A stretch of 64,000 nucleotides of DNA, from contig CAWJWO010000015.1 in NCBI GenBank assembly GCA_963846585.1, forward strand, positions 310,001 to 374,000, in the 5' to 3' direction. Source of the DNA: JAAUTT01 sp963846585. GTDB lineage: Bacteria > Bacteroidota > Bacteroidia > Bacteroidales > JAAUTT01. A model generated the notes under the pieces. That model searched no databases. It was not told the origin of the DNA and saw only the letters and a program-made list of their open reading frames with translations. Shown piece after piece: positions 44,479 to 53,328 of the stretch. Numbering within the stretch: the stretch's first letter is position 1; the number at the start of each line of letters is the position of its first letter. Position numbers and translations under genes: made by a program.

Positions 44479-45412
44479 ACTTCAAAAGTTCTTTAAAATA
44501 AGCAATAGTCTTTACAAGTCCATTTTCGAGGGATATTTTTGGTTCCCATTTAAGTTCTGTTTTAGCAAGGCTTATATCAGGTTTTCGTTGAATTGGATCA
44601 TCCTTTGGAAGTGGCATTAATACTAGTTTTGATTTTGATTTTGTCATATTGATTATAATTTTGGCCAGTTCCAGTATTGTAAATTCATCAGGATTACCAA
44701 TATTAACAGGACCAATAAAACTGTCGCGAGAATTCATAAAAAGTACCATTCCTTCTATAAGGTCGTCAATATACTGAAAGCTGCGAGTTTGATTTCCATC
44801 CCCGTAAATTGTAATGTCCTTATTTTGTAATGCCTGAACAATAAAATTAGAAACTACACGCCCGTCATTTGGATGCATGCGCGGGCCATAAGTATTAAAT
44901 ATTCTTATGATTTTAATTCTGACATTATTCTGAAGATGATAGTTCATAAACAAAGATTCCGCACATCTTTTCCCTTCATCATAACAAGAGCGTATACCGA
45001 TAGGATTAACGTTGCCCCAGTAATCTTCCGGCTGGGGATGAACAGAAGGATCGCCATAAACTTCACTGGTTGATGCCTGAAGAATTTTAGCAGAGGTCCT
45101 TTTAGCAAGTCCCAGCATATTAATTGCTCCCATAACTGATGTTTTAATGGTTTTTATACCATTATATTGATAATGAACAGGAGAAGCAGGACAAGCTAAA
45201 TTATAAATTTCATCAATTTCAGCAAAATATGGAGCAATAACATCATGCCTGACTAATTCAAAGTGAGGATTTCCAATTAATTGGACAATATTTTCTTTTG
45301 TGCCGGTAAAATAATTATCTAGGCAAATAACATCATTGCCTTCGTTTAATAGCTTTTCACACAGATGAGAGCCTATAAATCCTGCACCGCCTGAAATTAA
45401 TATTCTCTTCAT
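44477..45412 (-). CDS. UDP-glucuronate decarboxylase (UDP-xylose synthase)
   Basis: Extended SDR of the UXS family. Motifs: SGGAGFIGSHLCEKL (7-21), NLACPASPVHYQ and STSEVYGDPSVHPQPEDYWGNVNPIG, then the catalytic YDEGKRCAE and NTYGPRMHPNDGRVV. These long motifs are specific to UXS rather than the related epimerases. It has 311 residues. It lies 6 bp after ugd, whose product (UDP-glucuronate) is its substrate. Together they make UDP-xylose from UDP-glucose. Confidence 0.92.
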   Translation of the reverse strand: MKRILISGGAGFIGSHLCEKLLNEGNDVICLDNYFTGTKENIVQLIGNPHFELVRHDVIAPYFAEIDEIYNLACPASPVHYQYNGIKTIKTSVMGAINMLGLAKRTSAKILQASTSEVYGDPSVHPQPEDYWGNVNPIGIRSCYDEGKRCAESLFMNYHLQNNVRIKIIRIFNTYGPRMHPNDGRVVSNFIVQALQNKDITIYGDGNQTRSFQYIDDLIEGMVLFMNSRDSFIGPVNIGNPDEFTILELAKIIINMTKSKSKLVLMPLPKDDPIQRKPDISLAKTELKWEPKISLENGLVKTIAYFKELLK

Positions 45413-45418
45413 CTTTAA

Positions 45419-46744
45419 TTAGCAAATAGTTTTTCTTCCTATACTGTAATATATAAAACCCAATTCTTTCATTTCTGAAGGATCAAAAATATTACGACCA
45501 TCAAAAACAACTTTATTTTTCATTAACGTTTCCATTAATTTATAATTTGGGACCCTGAATTCAGGCCATTCAGTAATAATTAACAAGGCATCGGCATCTA
45601 TTAATGTATCGTATGGATTTTTCTCAAATCCGACACTATTACCAAGTTTTAGTTTTGCCTCGTTCATTGCTACAGGATCGTATGCTTTTATTTTTGCCTT
45701 AGCTGCTAACAACCTGTTAATAACAACTAAAGATGGTGCTTCACGCATATCATCAGTATGAGGCTTAAAGGAAAGTCCCCAGATTGCAATAAGCTTGCCT
45801 TTTAAATTACTGCCAAAATGATGTTGAACTTTGTTAAAAAGTATATTTTTTTGTCTTTGGTTGACATTTTCAACAGCTTTTAATATATCAAGTGAATAAT
45901 TATAATCCAGTCCTGTTTTTATAAGTGCTTTAACATCTTTTGGGAAACAGGATCCACCATAACCAACACCCGGATACATAAACTTATTTCCAATTCTTGT
46001 GTCGCTGCCAATACCCTTTCTAACATTATTAACATCTGCACCAATAATTTCACACAAGTTGGCGATATCGTTCATAAAACTGATTTTAGTTGCCAGCATT
46101 GCGTTTGAAGCATATTTAGTCATCTCAGCCGAAGGAATATCCATAAATAAAAGAGGATGTCCATTCAGGAGAAAAGGTTGATAAAGGCTGTTTACAATTT
46201 TTCTTGCTTTTTCAGAATCTATACCTACTACAATCCGATCAGGTTTTAAAAAATCATCAATTGCATTACCTTCCTTTAAAAATTCAGGGTTTGATGCAAC
46301 ATCAAATTCAATTTTAAGCCCCCGTTTATCGATCTGATCCTGAATAACCGATCTGACCTGATTCGCAGTTCCGACAGGTACTGTACTTTTGTTTATAATA
46401 ACCATATAATGATCAATATGTTGGCCAATTTCTCCGGCTACCCCTAATACATAAGATAAATCTGCACTACCATCTTCATCTGGTGGAGTTCCTACAGCGA
46501 TTAAAACAACTTCAGAATCCAAAATACTTTCTTTCAAACTAGTAGAAAATGTGAGCCTGCCTTTCTCTTTATTCCTAATAATAAGCTGCTCTAAACCAGG
46601 TTCATAAATCGGAATTTCGCCATTATTCAATTTTTCTATTTTATCCTGATTGATATCAACGCAGGTAACATTAATACCTGTTTCAGCAAAACAGGTGCCT
46701 GAAACCAAACCAACATAACCTGTTCCAATTACTGTAATTTTCAT
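45419..46744 (-). CDS. ugd: UDP-glucose 6-dehydrogenase
   Basis: Oxidises UDP-glucose to UDP-glucuronate with two NAD+. Motifs: GTGYVGLVSGTCFAE (7-21), the K-T-P-I-style EPGLEQLI region, NPEFLKEGNAIDDFLKPDR, and the catalytic cysteine in GYGGSCFPKDVKAL. It has 441 residues. It is the first gene of the nucleotide-sugar operon and has a promoter about 40 bp upstream. Confidence 0.95.
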   Translation of the reverse strand: MKITVIGTGYVGLVSGTCFAETGINVTCVDINQDKIEKLNNGEIPIYEPGLEQLIIRNKEKGRLTFSTSLKESILDSEVVLIAVGTPPDEDGSADLSYVLGVAGEIGQHIDHYMVIINKSTVPVGTANQVRSVIQDQIDKRGLKIEFDVASNPEFLKEGNAIDDFLKPDRIVVGIDSEKARKIVNSLYQPFLLNGHPLLFMDIPSAEMTKYASNAMLATKISFMNDIANLCEIIGADVNNVRKGIGSDTRIGNKFMYPGVGYGGSCFPKDVKALIKTGLDYNYSLDILKAVENVNQRQKNILFNKVQHHFGSNLKGKLIAIWGLSFKPHTDDMREAPSLVVINRLLAAKAKIKAYDPVAMNEAKLKLGNSVGFEKNPYDTLIDADALLIITEWPEFRVPNYKLMETLMKNKVVFDGRNIFDPSEMKELGFIYYSIGRKTIC

Positions 46745-46784
46745 TAAGAATCTAATATAATTTACTAATATTAAAAAAACATTT

Positions 46785-46792
46785 CAAAAGTA
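46785..46792 (-). promoter_or_regulatory. -7 box of the nucleotide-sugar operon promoter
   Basis: TACTTTTG on the minus strand, 41 bp before the ugd start, fits TAnnTTTG. No clear -33 partner is visible in the AT-rich upstream sequence. Confidence 0.4.
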
Positions 46793-46867
46793 TTAAAATT
46801 TCTGGATTTTTTAAGTAAATTAGCTTCAACGAAAACATATACAAAATTACATCCATCAAATGCAATT

Positions 46868-47248
46868 ATGAAGAAAAAAATTCTGGTTATTGACGATGAT
46901 GCAACTATTAGGTTTTTATTGGAAAAGATACTGGATCAAAAGTATGAAGTTGAATTAAAAGGTGATGGTTTTGAAGCTCTGGATTGGTTAAACGCCGGGA
47001 ATAATCCTGATCTGATCATAGTAGATATGGAGATGCCAAATATAAATGGGAAGGTTCTGTTACGCAGGATAAAATTTAGTCCTAAGTTCAGGTTTGTTCC
47101 TATTATTGTAATTTCTGCCACTGAAAACAAAACAATTAAAAATAATTTCATTAAGTTAGGCGCTGCAGATTATATAGTAAAACCATTTATGGATATTGAT
47201 TTGCTGGAACGCATTGAAAATGCTTTAAATGAAGCTAAAACTCAGTAA
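46868..47248 (+). CDS. Single-domain response regulator
   Basis: A 126-residue CheY-like receiver with no output domain. Acidic pocket DDD (9-11), phospho-acceptor aspartate D53 (in IVDMEMP), conserved Ser/Thr at about 83 (VISAT) and Lys 105 (VKPF). It is divergent from ugd and upstream of rpsA. No histidine kinase is nearby. Its partner is unknown. Confidence 0.92.
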   Translation: MKKKILVIDDDATIRFLLEKILDQKYEVELKGDGFEALDWLNAGNNPDLIIVDMEMPNINGKVLLRRIKFSPKFRFVPIIVISATENKTIKNNFIKLGAADYIVKPFMDIDLLERIENALNEAKTQ

Positions 47249-47298
47249 ATATGTAAGATATTTTTTAATTTTTCTGATTTTTTTTAAAAATAAAATAA

Positions 47299-47306
47299 TA
47301 CTTTTG
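47299..47306 (+). promoter_or_regulatory. -7 box of the rpsA promoter
   Basis: TACTTTTG at 47299-47306 fits TAnnTTTG and lies about 50 bp before the rpsA ATG at 47358. The upstream -33 is only weakly visible (TTCTG). Confidence 0.4.
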
Positions 47307-47357
47307 CAACTTGAAATTTATATATTGTCTAACTTATTAATTATTAATAAATTTTAA

Positions 47358-49334
47358 ATGTCTGATAATAATAACAATTTAGAAAACGAGCTGATAAATA
47401 AGAATATATCAGCAGAAAATGAAACAGTGGCTGCTGAAGAGGTTTATTCTGAAGAACCGGCAGAAACATTTGAAGAAGAAGAAGAAATTATCGAAGCAGA
47501 AGCAGATGAAATTGCTGAGGATATTTTAAAACTCAAAAGTGAAAAAATTTCTCTGGAAAATTTCGATTGGAGCAAGTACAACAATAAGTGGGATGTGTAT
47601 TCCAGCGAAGAACGCCAGGAACTTTCATCTATGTACGACAAAACACTTTCGACTATAGTTGAAAATGAAGTTACTGATGGTATTGTTATTGCAATGAATA
47701 AACGTGAAGTTGTAATAAATATTGGCTACAAATCAGAAGGTGTTGTTAGTTTAAATGAATTCCGCTATAATCCTGAACTTAAAATTGGAGATTCGGTTGA
47801 AATTTATGTAGAAAGCCAGGAAGATAAAAAAGGACAATTAATCCTTTCACATAAAAAAGCCCGTGCTATGCGTTCATGGGACAGGGTAAATGCAGCATTG
47901 GAAAATGATGAAATCATAAAGGGTTATATTAAATGTCGTACAAAAGGCGGAATGATAGTAGATGTATTTGGAATTGAAGCTTTCCTTCCGGGATCCCAGA
48001 TTGACGTTAAACCTATAAGGGATTATGACATATTTGTCGGAAAAACAATGGAATTTAAGGTTGTTAAAATAAACCATGAATTTAAAAATGTGGTCGTTTC
48101 TCATAAAGCACTTATTGAAGCCGAACTGGAACAACAAAAGAAAGATATAATTGCAAAACTTGAAAAAGGCCAGGTACTTGAAGGTACTGTTAAAAATATT
48201 ACATCATATGGCGTATTTATTGACCTTGGAGGGGTAGATGGTCTTATCCATATTACAGACCTTTCCTGGGGCCGTGTAAACCATCCTGAAGAAATAGTTC
48301 AACTCGACCAGAAATTAAATGTTGTTATTCTCGATTTTGATGATGCTAAAAAAAGAATAGCACTTGGTTTAAAACAACTTACACCTCATCCATGGGAATC
48401 TTTGAGTGCTAATATGAAAGTTGGCGATAAAGTAAAGGGTAAAGTTGTAGTTATTGCCGATTATGGAGCATTTGTAGAAATTGCTACAGGTGTCGAAGGA
48501 TTAATCCATGTCTCAGAAATGTCCTGGTCACAGCATTTAAGAAGTGCCCAGGAATTCCTGAAAGTTGGCGATGAAGTTGAAGCTGTTATTTTAACACTGG
48601 ACCGTGAAGAGCGAAAGATGTCACTCGGGATTAAACAACTTAAACCTGATCCCTGGGATAATATTGAAACTAATTATGCTATTGGTTCAAAACATAAAGC
48701 TAAAGTCAGAAACTTTACTAACTTTGGTGTGTTTGTTGAAATTGAAGAAGGAGTCGATGGCCTTATTCATATTTCAGATCTTTCATGGACTAAGAAAATT
48801 AAGCATCCTGCAGAATTTACCCAGGTTGGAGATGAAATTGATGTTATAGTACTTGAAATAGATAAGGAAAATCGCCGTTTAAGCCTGGGACATAAACAAT
48901 TGGAAGAAAACCCATGGGATGTGTTTGAAACTATATTTACAGTGGATTCAATACATGAGGGTACGGTAATTGAAGTTTTTGACAAAGGTGCTGTAATAGC
49001 ATTGCCTTATGGTGTTGAAGGATTTGTAACACCTAAGCATTTGGTTAATGAAGATGGTACTTCTGCTAAAGTTGATGAGAAACTGGATTTCAAAGTAATT
49101 GAATTCAATAAATCGGCCAAGCGCATTATTTTGTCTCATAGCAGAATATATGAAGATGCCAGGAAAGCAGAGGAAACAGCTACTAAGAAAGCAGTATCAG
49201 ATGAAATAAAAAAATCGGCCAAAAAATCGAAGAATAATATCGAAAAAACGACTCTTGGCGATATTTCTGAATTAGCTGCACTCAAGGAAGAAATGGAAGT
49301 ACAACAAAAAAAAGATCAACAAAATGATAAGTAA
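47358..49334 (+). CDS. rpsA: Ribosomal protein S1
   Basis: A 658-residue protein with six S1/OB domains at about 98-165, 185-252, 270-342, 355-430, 440-517 and 528-600 (typical motifs GVFIDLGGVDGLIHITDLSW, GAFVEIATGVEGLIHVSEMSW and GVFVEIEEGVDGLIHISDLSW). It has a strongly acidic N-terminal extension of about 90 residues (EEEEEIIEAEADEIAE) and a basic/charged C-terminal tail. S1 brings mRNA to the 30S subunit, important in Bacteroidota, whose mRNAs mostly lack Shine-Dalgarno sequences. It is followed closely by the STAS gene. Confidence 0.95.
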   Translation: MSDNNNNLENELINKNISAENETVAAEEVYSEEPAETFEEEEEIIEAEADEIAEDILKLKSEKISLENFDWSKYNNKWDVYSSEERQELSSMYDKTLSTIVENEVTDGIVIAMNKREVVINIGYKSEGVVSLNEFRYNPELKIGDSVEIYVESQEDKKGQLILSHKKARAMRSWDRVNAALENDEIIKGYIKCRTKGGMIVDVFGIEAFLPGSQIDVKPIRDYDIFVGKTMEFKVVKINHEFKNVVVSHKALIEAELEQQKKDIIAKLEKGQVLEGTVKNITSYGVFIDLGGVDGLIHITDLSWGRVNHPEEIVQLDQKLNVVILDFDDAKKRIALGLKQLTPHPWESLSANMKVGDKVKGKVVVIADYGAFVEIATGVEGLIHVSEMSWSQHLRSAQEFLKVGDEVEAVILTLDREERKMSLGIKQLKPDPWDNIETNYAIGSKHKAKVRNFTNFGVFVEIEEGVDGLIHISDLSWTKKIKHPAEFTQVGDEIDVIVLEIDKENRRLSLGHKQLEENPWDVFETIFTVDSIHEGTVIEVFDKGAVIALPYGVEGFVTPKHLVNEDGTSAKVDEKLDFKVIEFNKSAKRIILSHSRIYEDARKAEETATKKAVSDEIKKSAKKSKNNIEKTTLGDISELAALKEEMEVQQKKDQQNDK

Positions 49335-49369
49335 TAACCTATTAAGTTTTATATTTAAATTACATTACA

Positions 49370-49720
49370 ATGGAATTTAAAATCGAAAAACTAGAGAATT
49401 TTACATTAATTCAGGTGCTCGAAGAAAAACTTGACACTCACATTGCGCCAACTTTAAAATCAGAATTAGTATTAATATCCGGCAATGGTGAAAAGAATAT
49501 TGTTCTTGATTTAAGTAAATGCCGTTATTGTGATTCCTCAGGATTAAGCGCAATTCTTGTTGCCAACCGTTTATGTAAAAACAGTAATGGCATTTTTGTG
49601 TTGACTGGTTTGAATGATGCAGTGGAACGATTAATTACTATTTCTCAGTTAGACACGGTACTTAATATTACAAATTCTCTCGATGAAGCTGTAAATATGG
49701 TAAATAAGGAGAATCATTAA
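49370..49720 (+). CDS. STAS-domain anti-sigma factor antagonist
   Basis: A 116-residue STAS protein. The conserved phosphorylation motif is CDSSGLSAIL (Ser 56/57), preceded by KNIVLDLSKCRY and followed by GIFVLTGLNDAVERLITIS. Such proteins work in partner switches with HATPase-type kinases and phosphatases. It lies 35 bp after rpsA. The next gene in the direction of transcription is a ribonuclease Z remnant, and its terminator may end the STAS transcript. Confidence 0.88.
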   Translation: MEFKIEKLENFTLIQVLEEKLDTHIAPTLKSELVLISGNGEKNIVLDLSKCRYCDSSGLSAILVANRLCKNSNGIFVLTGLNDAVERLITISQLDTVLNITNSLDEAVNMVNKENH

Positions 49721-49738
49721 CCGGGTTAACCCTGTGTT

Positions 49739-49873
49739 ATGGCATTTTCAGTCTTAATTTTAGGTAGCAGCTCTGCTCTGCCGACCTCGGAAAGAAATTT
49801 GACCGCTCATTTACTTAATGTAAATGAGCGGTTTTTTCTCATTAATTGTGGTGAAGGGACACAAATTCAATAA
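49739..49873 (+). pseudogene. N-terminal remnant of ribonuclease Z
   Basis: A 44-codon ATG-to-TAA frame (49739-49873) encodes the exact start of RNase Z: FSVLILGSSSALPTSERNLTA, then LLNVNERFFLINCGEGTQIQ. It stops just before the catalytic HxHGDH motif, and guaA begins 8 bp later. No other part of the enzyme is visible. The fragment cannot be active. It was not noted as a gene because of its length. The 49803-49837 hairpin lies inside it. Confidence 0.8.
49803..49837 (+). terminator. Strong intrinsic terminator inside the RNase Z remnant
   Basis: A perfect 12-bp stem (arms 49803-49814 and 49820-49831; CCGCTCATTTAC and its complement) with a 5-nt loop is followed directly by six T residues (49832-49837). 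The stem extends by one more A-T pair. It lies between the STAS stop and the guaA start, and would separate those two transcripts. Confidence 0.75.
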
Positions 49874-49880
49874 CGTTTTT

Positions 49881-51407
49881 ATGGAAAAAATAATTATACT
49901 TGATTTTGGATCTCAATACACTCAATTAATTGCCAGACGTATCAGAGAAATGAATGTATTTTGTGAAATATATCCATATAACAGGAAGTTTAATATAGAT
50001 AGTGGCATAAAGGGTGTTATTTTATCAGGAAGTCCATTTTCAGTAAGGGATAAATATGCCCCATTACCTGATATTGCAAACCTTAAAGGACATATTCCGG
50101 TTTTGGGCATATGTTACGGGGCACAATATCTTTCTCATTATTTTGGCGGTGAAGTTTTGCCTTCTTCGAAGCGTGAATATGGAAGGGCTAAGCTATTAAT
50201 AGCTGATCCAAATAATGATCTGTTGAAAGGAATTTCAAACAATACACAGGTATGGATGTCGCATGGAGATACTATTGATAGAATACCTGACAACTACAAA
50301 ATTATTGCCAGTACTGAGGATGTTAAATTTGGAGCTTTCCAGATCCTTAATGAAAAAACATACGGATTGCAATTTCATCCTGAAGTTTATCATACTACAG
50401 AGGGAAATACTATTTTGAAAAATTTTGTAATTACCATTTGCAATTGCGAACAAAACTGGACACCATCCTCATTTATAGAGTCAGCAATTAATCAAATACG
50501 TGAGACAACAGCCGGAGACAATGTAGTACTTGGCGTTTCGGGTGGAGTTGACTCGACTGTAGCTGCATTTTTAATCCATAAAGCTATAGGAATTAATCTT
50601 ACATGTATATTCATCGATAATGGATTGCTCCGAAAAAATGAATTTGAAAAAGTACTTTATTCTTTTAAAAATTTAGGTTTAAATATTATAGGAATTAATG
50701 CCCAATCAAAATTCATATCTGACCTTAAAGGCATTACAGATCCTGAACAAAAAAGAAAAATAATTGGAAAAAATTTTATTGAGGTTTTTGAACAACAAGC
50801 TCATAAAATACAGAATGTAAAGTGGTTGGGACAAGGTACTATTTATCCTGATGTAATTGAATCTATTTCTGTCAATGGTCCTTCGGTAACTATAAAATCA
50901 CACCATAATGTTGGTGGTTTACCTGATAAAATGAATTTAAAACTTGTAGAACCGCTAAAATTGCTTTTTAAGGACGAAATTCGCAGAATTGGTAAAGCTT
51001 TAGGTATACCTGATGAAATTATTAACCGTCATCCATTCCCGGGTCCTGGGTTAGGAATTAGAATTCTTGGAGAAGTAACCTCCACCAAAATTAAAATACT
51101 CCAGGAAGTTGATGAAATTTTCATCAATGGATTAATTTCTAATGGTTTGTATGATTCGGTCTGGCAAGCAGCCGCTATATTGTTGCCAATTAACAGTGTT
51201 GGAGTTATGGGAGACGAACGAACATATGAAAATGTGGTTGCATTAAGGGCAGTAACTTCCACTGATGGAATGACAGCTGACTGGTGTCATTTGCCTTATG
51301 AATTTCTAAGCCTGATATCCAACGATATTATTAATAAAGTAAAAGGTGTAAACCGTGTAGTATATGATATTAGTTCAAAACCACCTGCTACTATCGAATG
51401 GGAATGA
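49881..51407 (+). CDS. guaA: GMP synthase (glutamine-hydrolysing)
   Basis: Amidates XMP to GMP. The class I glutamine amidotransferase half has the catalytic cysteine (Cys78) in GICYGAQYLSHYFGG and FHPEVYHTTEG. The ATP-pyrophosphatase half has GVSGGVDSTVAA; the C-terminal half has PFPGPGLGIRILGE and ends with the invariant KPPATIEWE. It has 508 residues from the ATG at 49881 (MEKIIILDFGSQYTQ); the longer reading from 49824 runs through the RNase Z remnant. It overlaps the RlmL-like gene by 4-10 bp. With rnz truncated just upstream, the current guaA context looks recently rearranged. Confidence 0.95.
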   Translation: MEKIIILDFGSQYTQLIARRIREMNVFCEIYPYNRKFNIDSGIKGVILSGSPFSVRDKYAPLPDIANLKGHIPVLGICYGAQYLSHYFGGEVLPSSKREYGRAKLLIADPNNDLLKGISNNTQVWMSHGDTIDRIPDNYKIIASTEDVKFGAFQILNEKTYGLQFHPEVYHTTEGNTILKNFVITICNCEQNWTPSSFIESAINQIRETTAGDNVVLGVSGGVDSTVAAFLIHKAIGINLTCIFIDNGLLRKNEFEKVLYSFKNLGLNIIGINAQSKFISDLKGITDPEQKRKIIGKNFIEVFEQQAHKIQNVKWLGQGTIYPDVIESISVNGPSVTIKSHHNVGGLPDKMNLKLVEPLKLLFKDEIRRIGKALGIPDEIINRHPFPGPGLGIRILGEVTSTKIKILQEVDEIFINGLISNGLYDSVWQAAAILLPINSVGVMGDERTYENVVALRAVTSTDGMTADWCHLPYEFLSLISNDIINKVKGVNRVVYDISSKPPATIEWE

Positions 51408-52579
51408 TTGAAATTAGAGGGACTGATAATTTTGAATTAATTGCAAAAACGTTTAAAGGACTTGAAAACGTGCTTGCAGATGAAATAATGGCATTAGGAG
51501 CCCATGAAGTTACCAAATTGAACAGGGCGGTAAGTTTTAAAGGGGATAAAGCCTTAATGTATAAAGCCAATCTTTGGCTGCGGACTGCTTTAAAAATTCT
51601 TAAGCCTATAAATAAATTTAAAGCAAAAAATGAAATAGATTTATATAAAGGTATTTCACAAATAAATTGGAATAATTATTTTAATGTAGATGATACTTTA
51701 TCAATACAAACAATTGTAAACTCTTCCTATTTTAATCATTCACAATATGTTGCATTAAAGGCTAAAGATGCAATAGTTGATCAATTCAGAAATTATTATG
51801 GAAAAAGACCGTCAATTGATACTGAAAATCCAACTGTACTGATAAATATCCACATTAACGAGGATGATTGTGATGTTTCCATTGATAGTTCAGGTGAATC
51901 GCTTCACAAAAGAGGATACAGGATAAATTCAACGATTGCTCCTTTAAATGAAGTATTAGCAGCCGGCTTAATATTATTATCAGGTTGGGATAAAAAATGT
52001 AATTTTCTTGATCCTATGTGTGGTTCAGGAACAATTCCCATTGAAGCGACTTTATTAGCATATAACATTCCTCCCGGAATATTCAGGAAAAATTTTGGTT
52101 TTGAAAAATGGAAAGATTTTGATTCAGATTTACTGGAAAAGATTTATAATGATGACTCAAAAGAAAACAAATATCAAAATCAAATAACCGGTTCTGATGT
52201 CTCTTCCGGAGCAATAAGAATAGCCATTGAAAATGCAAAGAATGCTTCAATTTCAAACAAAATTACTTTTAAAGTTGAATCATTCGAAAGTATTATTAAT
52301 ACTGAACAGCCTGGTATTATTATATTTAACCCTCCTTATGGTGAACGCATTAAAAAGAATAATATAGATGCCTTTTATGAGATGATTGGGAATCAATTAA
52401 AAAAAAGATTTGTCGGCCATGAGGTTTGGATATTGTGCGGCAATAAAGATGCACAGGAACATATTGGACTTCATCCTTCAAAAAAATTCAATTTATTAAA
52501 TGGCAATATTGAAAGTAAATTTCAACAATTTGAAATTTATTCAGGTTCAAAAAAGGCTAAATATGTTCATACATTGTAA
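51398..52579 (+). CDS. RlmL-like 23S rRNA/THUMP-domain methyltransferase
   Basis: Class I SAM-dependent RNA methyltransferase of about 392 residues. The N-terminal THUMP/ferredoxin-like RNA-binding region spans about 45-160. The SAM site is FLDPMCGSGTIPIEATLLA, followed by GSDVSSGAIRIA and the catalytic IIFNPPYGERI (NPPY). The likely substrate is a 23S rRNA guanosine, by similarity to RlmL/RlmK and YpsC. The start is ATG at 51398 or 51404; the second gives the common ATGA overlap with guaA. Confidence 0.9.
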   Translation: MGMIEIRGTDNFELIAKTFKGLENVLADEIMALGAHEVTKLNRAVSFKGDKALMYKANLWLRTALKILKPINKFKAKNEIDLYKGISQINWNNYFNVDDTLSIQTIVNSSYFNHSQYVALKAKDAIVDQFRNYYGKRPSIDTENPTVLINIHINEDDCDVSIDSSGESLHKRGYRINSTIAPLNEVLAAGLILLSGWDKKCNFLDPMCGSGTIPIEATLLAYNIPPGIFRKNFGFEKWKDFDSDLLEKIYNDDSKENKYQNQITGSDVSSGAIRIAIENAKNASISNKITFKVESFESIINTEQPGIIIFNPPYGERIKKNNIDAFYEMIGNQLKKRFVGHEVWILCGNKDAQEHIGLHPSKKFNLLNGNIESKFQQFEIYSGSKKAKYVHTL

Positions 52580-52671
52580 ACATAAAATTATTATCTTTAT
52601 GAATATTGAATAACAACATAATTTTGAAGAATACTAATTGAACCATAGTGAACAATAAAGTTTATCCGAAA

Positions 52672-52703
52672 TTGGCTATAACAGATAGTTTTTTATATAT
52701 TTG
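52672..52703 (+). promoter_or_regulatory. Promoter for the siaB-siaC pair
   Basis: A TATATTTG -7 box at 52696-52703 and a TTG core at 52672-52674 with a 21-bp spacer fit the Bacteroidota consensus. The leader before the ATG at 52756 is about 45 nt. Confidence 0.5.
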
Positions 52704-52755
52704 TTCATTGCAGCAAAAAAGTAATTGGTAACATGTAATGTAATAAAAGCCTTTT

Positions 52756-53307
52756 ATGAGCTTTAATTTAAATGAGTATTTTACGAAACTAAATGGCAAA
52801 GATGTAATAATTTCATATATGGGCAGTATTACATCTGAAGTCATAATTAATTTCTTAGAAACCACTGAGCAAAAATTTGCTGAATTGGATGTGAACAATA
52901 TAATCAGGAAAAAAGTTTATAATGTTTTGTTGGAAAGCCTGCAAAATATGTTTCATCATGCTGAAGATTCTCCTCTTATTATTGACGGTATTGAAAATAG
53001 TAAAAAGTTAGGGATTGTGGTACTTAAAAAAACAGAGGCCGGATATTGCATAAATACAGGTAATTTTATAATTTCCAGAAAAATAAAAACACTTAAGGAC
53101 AAAATAGATAAAATAAATTCATTATCGTTGAACGAATTGAAAGATATGTTTAAATTCATCCTAAACCACCAAAAGTTAACTGCCCAGGGAGGAGGAGGAT
53201 TAGGATTGGTTGATATTGCAAGAAAAACAGGCAATAAAATTGATTATTCTTTTATAGATATAAATAAAGATTATTATTTTTTTAATTTAGAAATTTTAGT
53301 TTCCTAG
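52756..53307 (+). CDS. siaB: SiaB-family protein kinase (DUF6272)
   Basis: A 183-residue HATPase-fold protein of the SiaB family. N-box ESLQNMFHHAED (60-71) and glycine-rich GGGGLGLVDIARKTG (145-159) are visible. In Pseudomonas, SiaB phosphorylates a SiaC-type partner to control diguanylate cyclase activity and aggregation. Its partner SiaC follows in the same direction (22 bp). No SiaA phosphatase or SiaD cyclase is in the window. Confidence 0.9.
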   Translation: MSFNLNEYFTKLNGKDVIISYMGSITSEVIINFLETTEQKFAELDVNNIIRKKVYNVLLESLQNMFHHAEDSPLIIDGIENSKKLGIVVLKKTEAGYCINTGNFIISRKIKTLKDKIDKINSLSLNELKDMFKFILNHQKLTAQGGGGLGLVDIARKTGNKIDYSFIDINKDYYFFNLEILVS

Positions 53308-53328
53308 ATTTTATTTATTTGAATTACT

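Noticed and set aside
49824..49880. Longer guaA start at 49824
   Set aside because: The upstream residues (MSGFFSLIVVKGHKFNNVF) read out of frame through the RNase Z remnant and the terminator; MEKIIILDFGSQYTQ at 49881 is the standard GuaA N-terminus.
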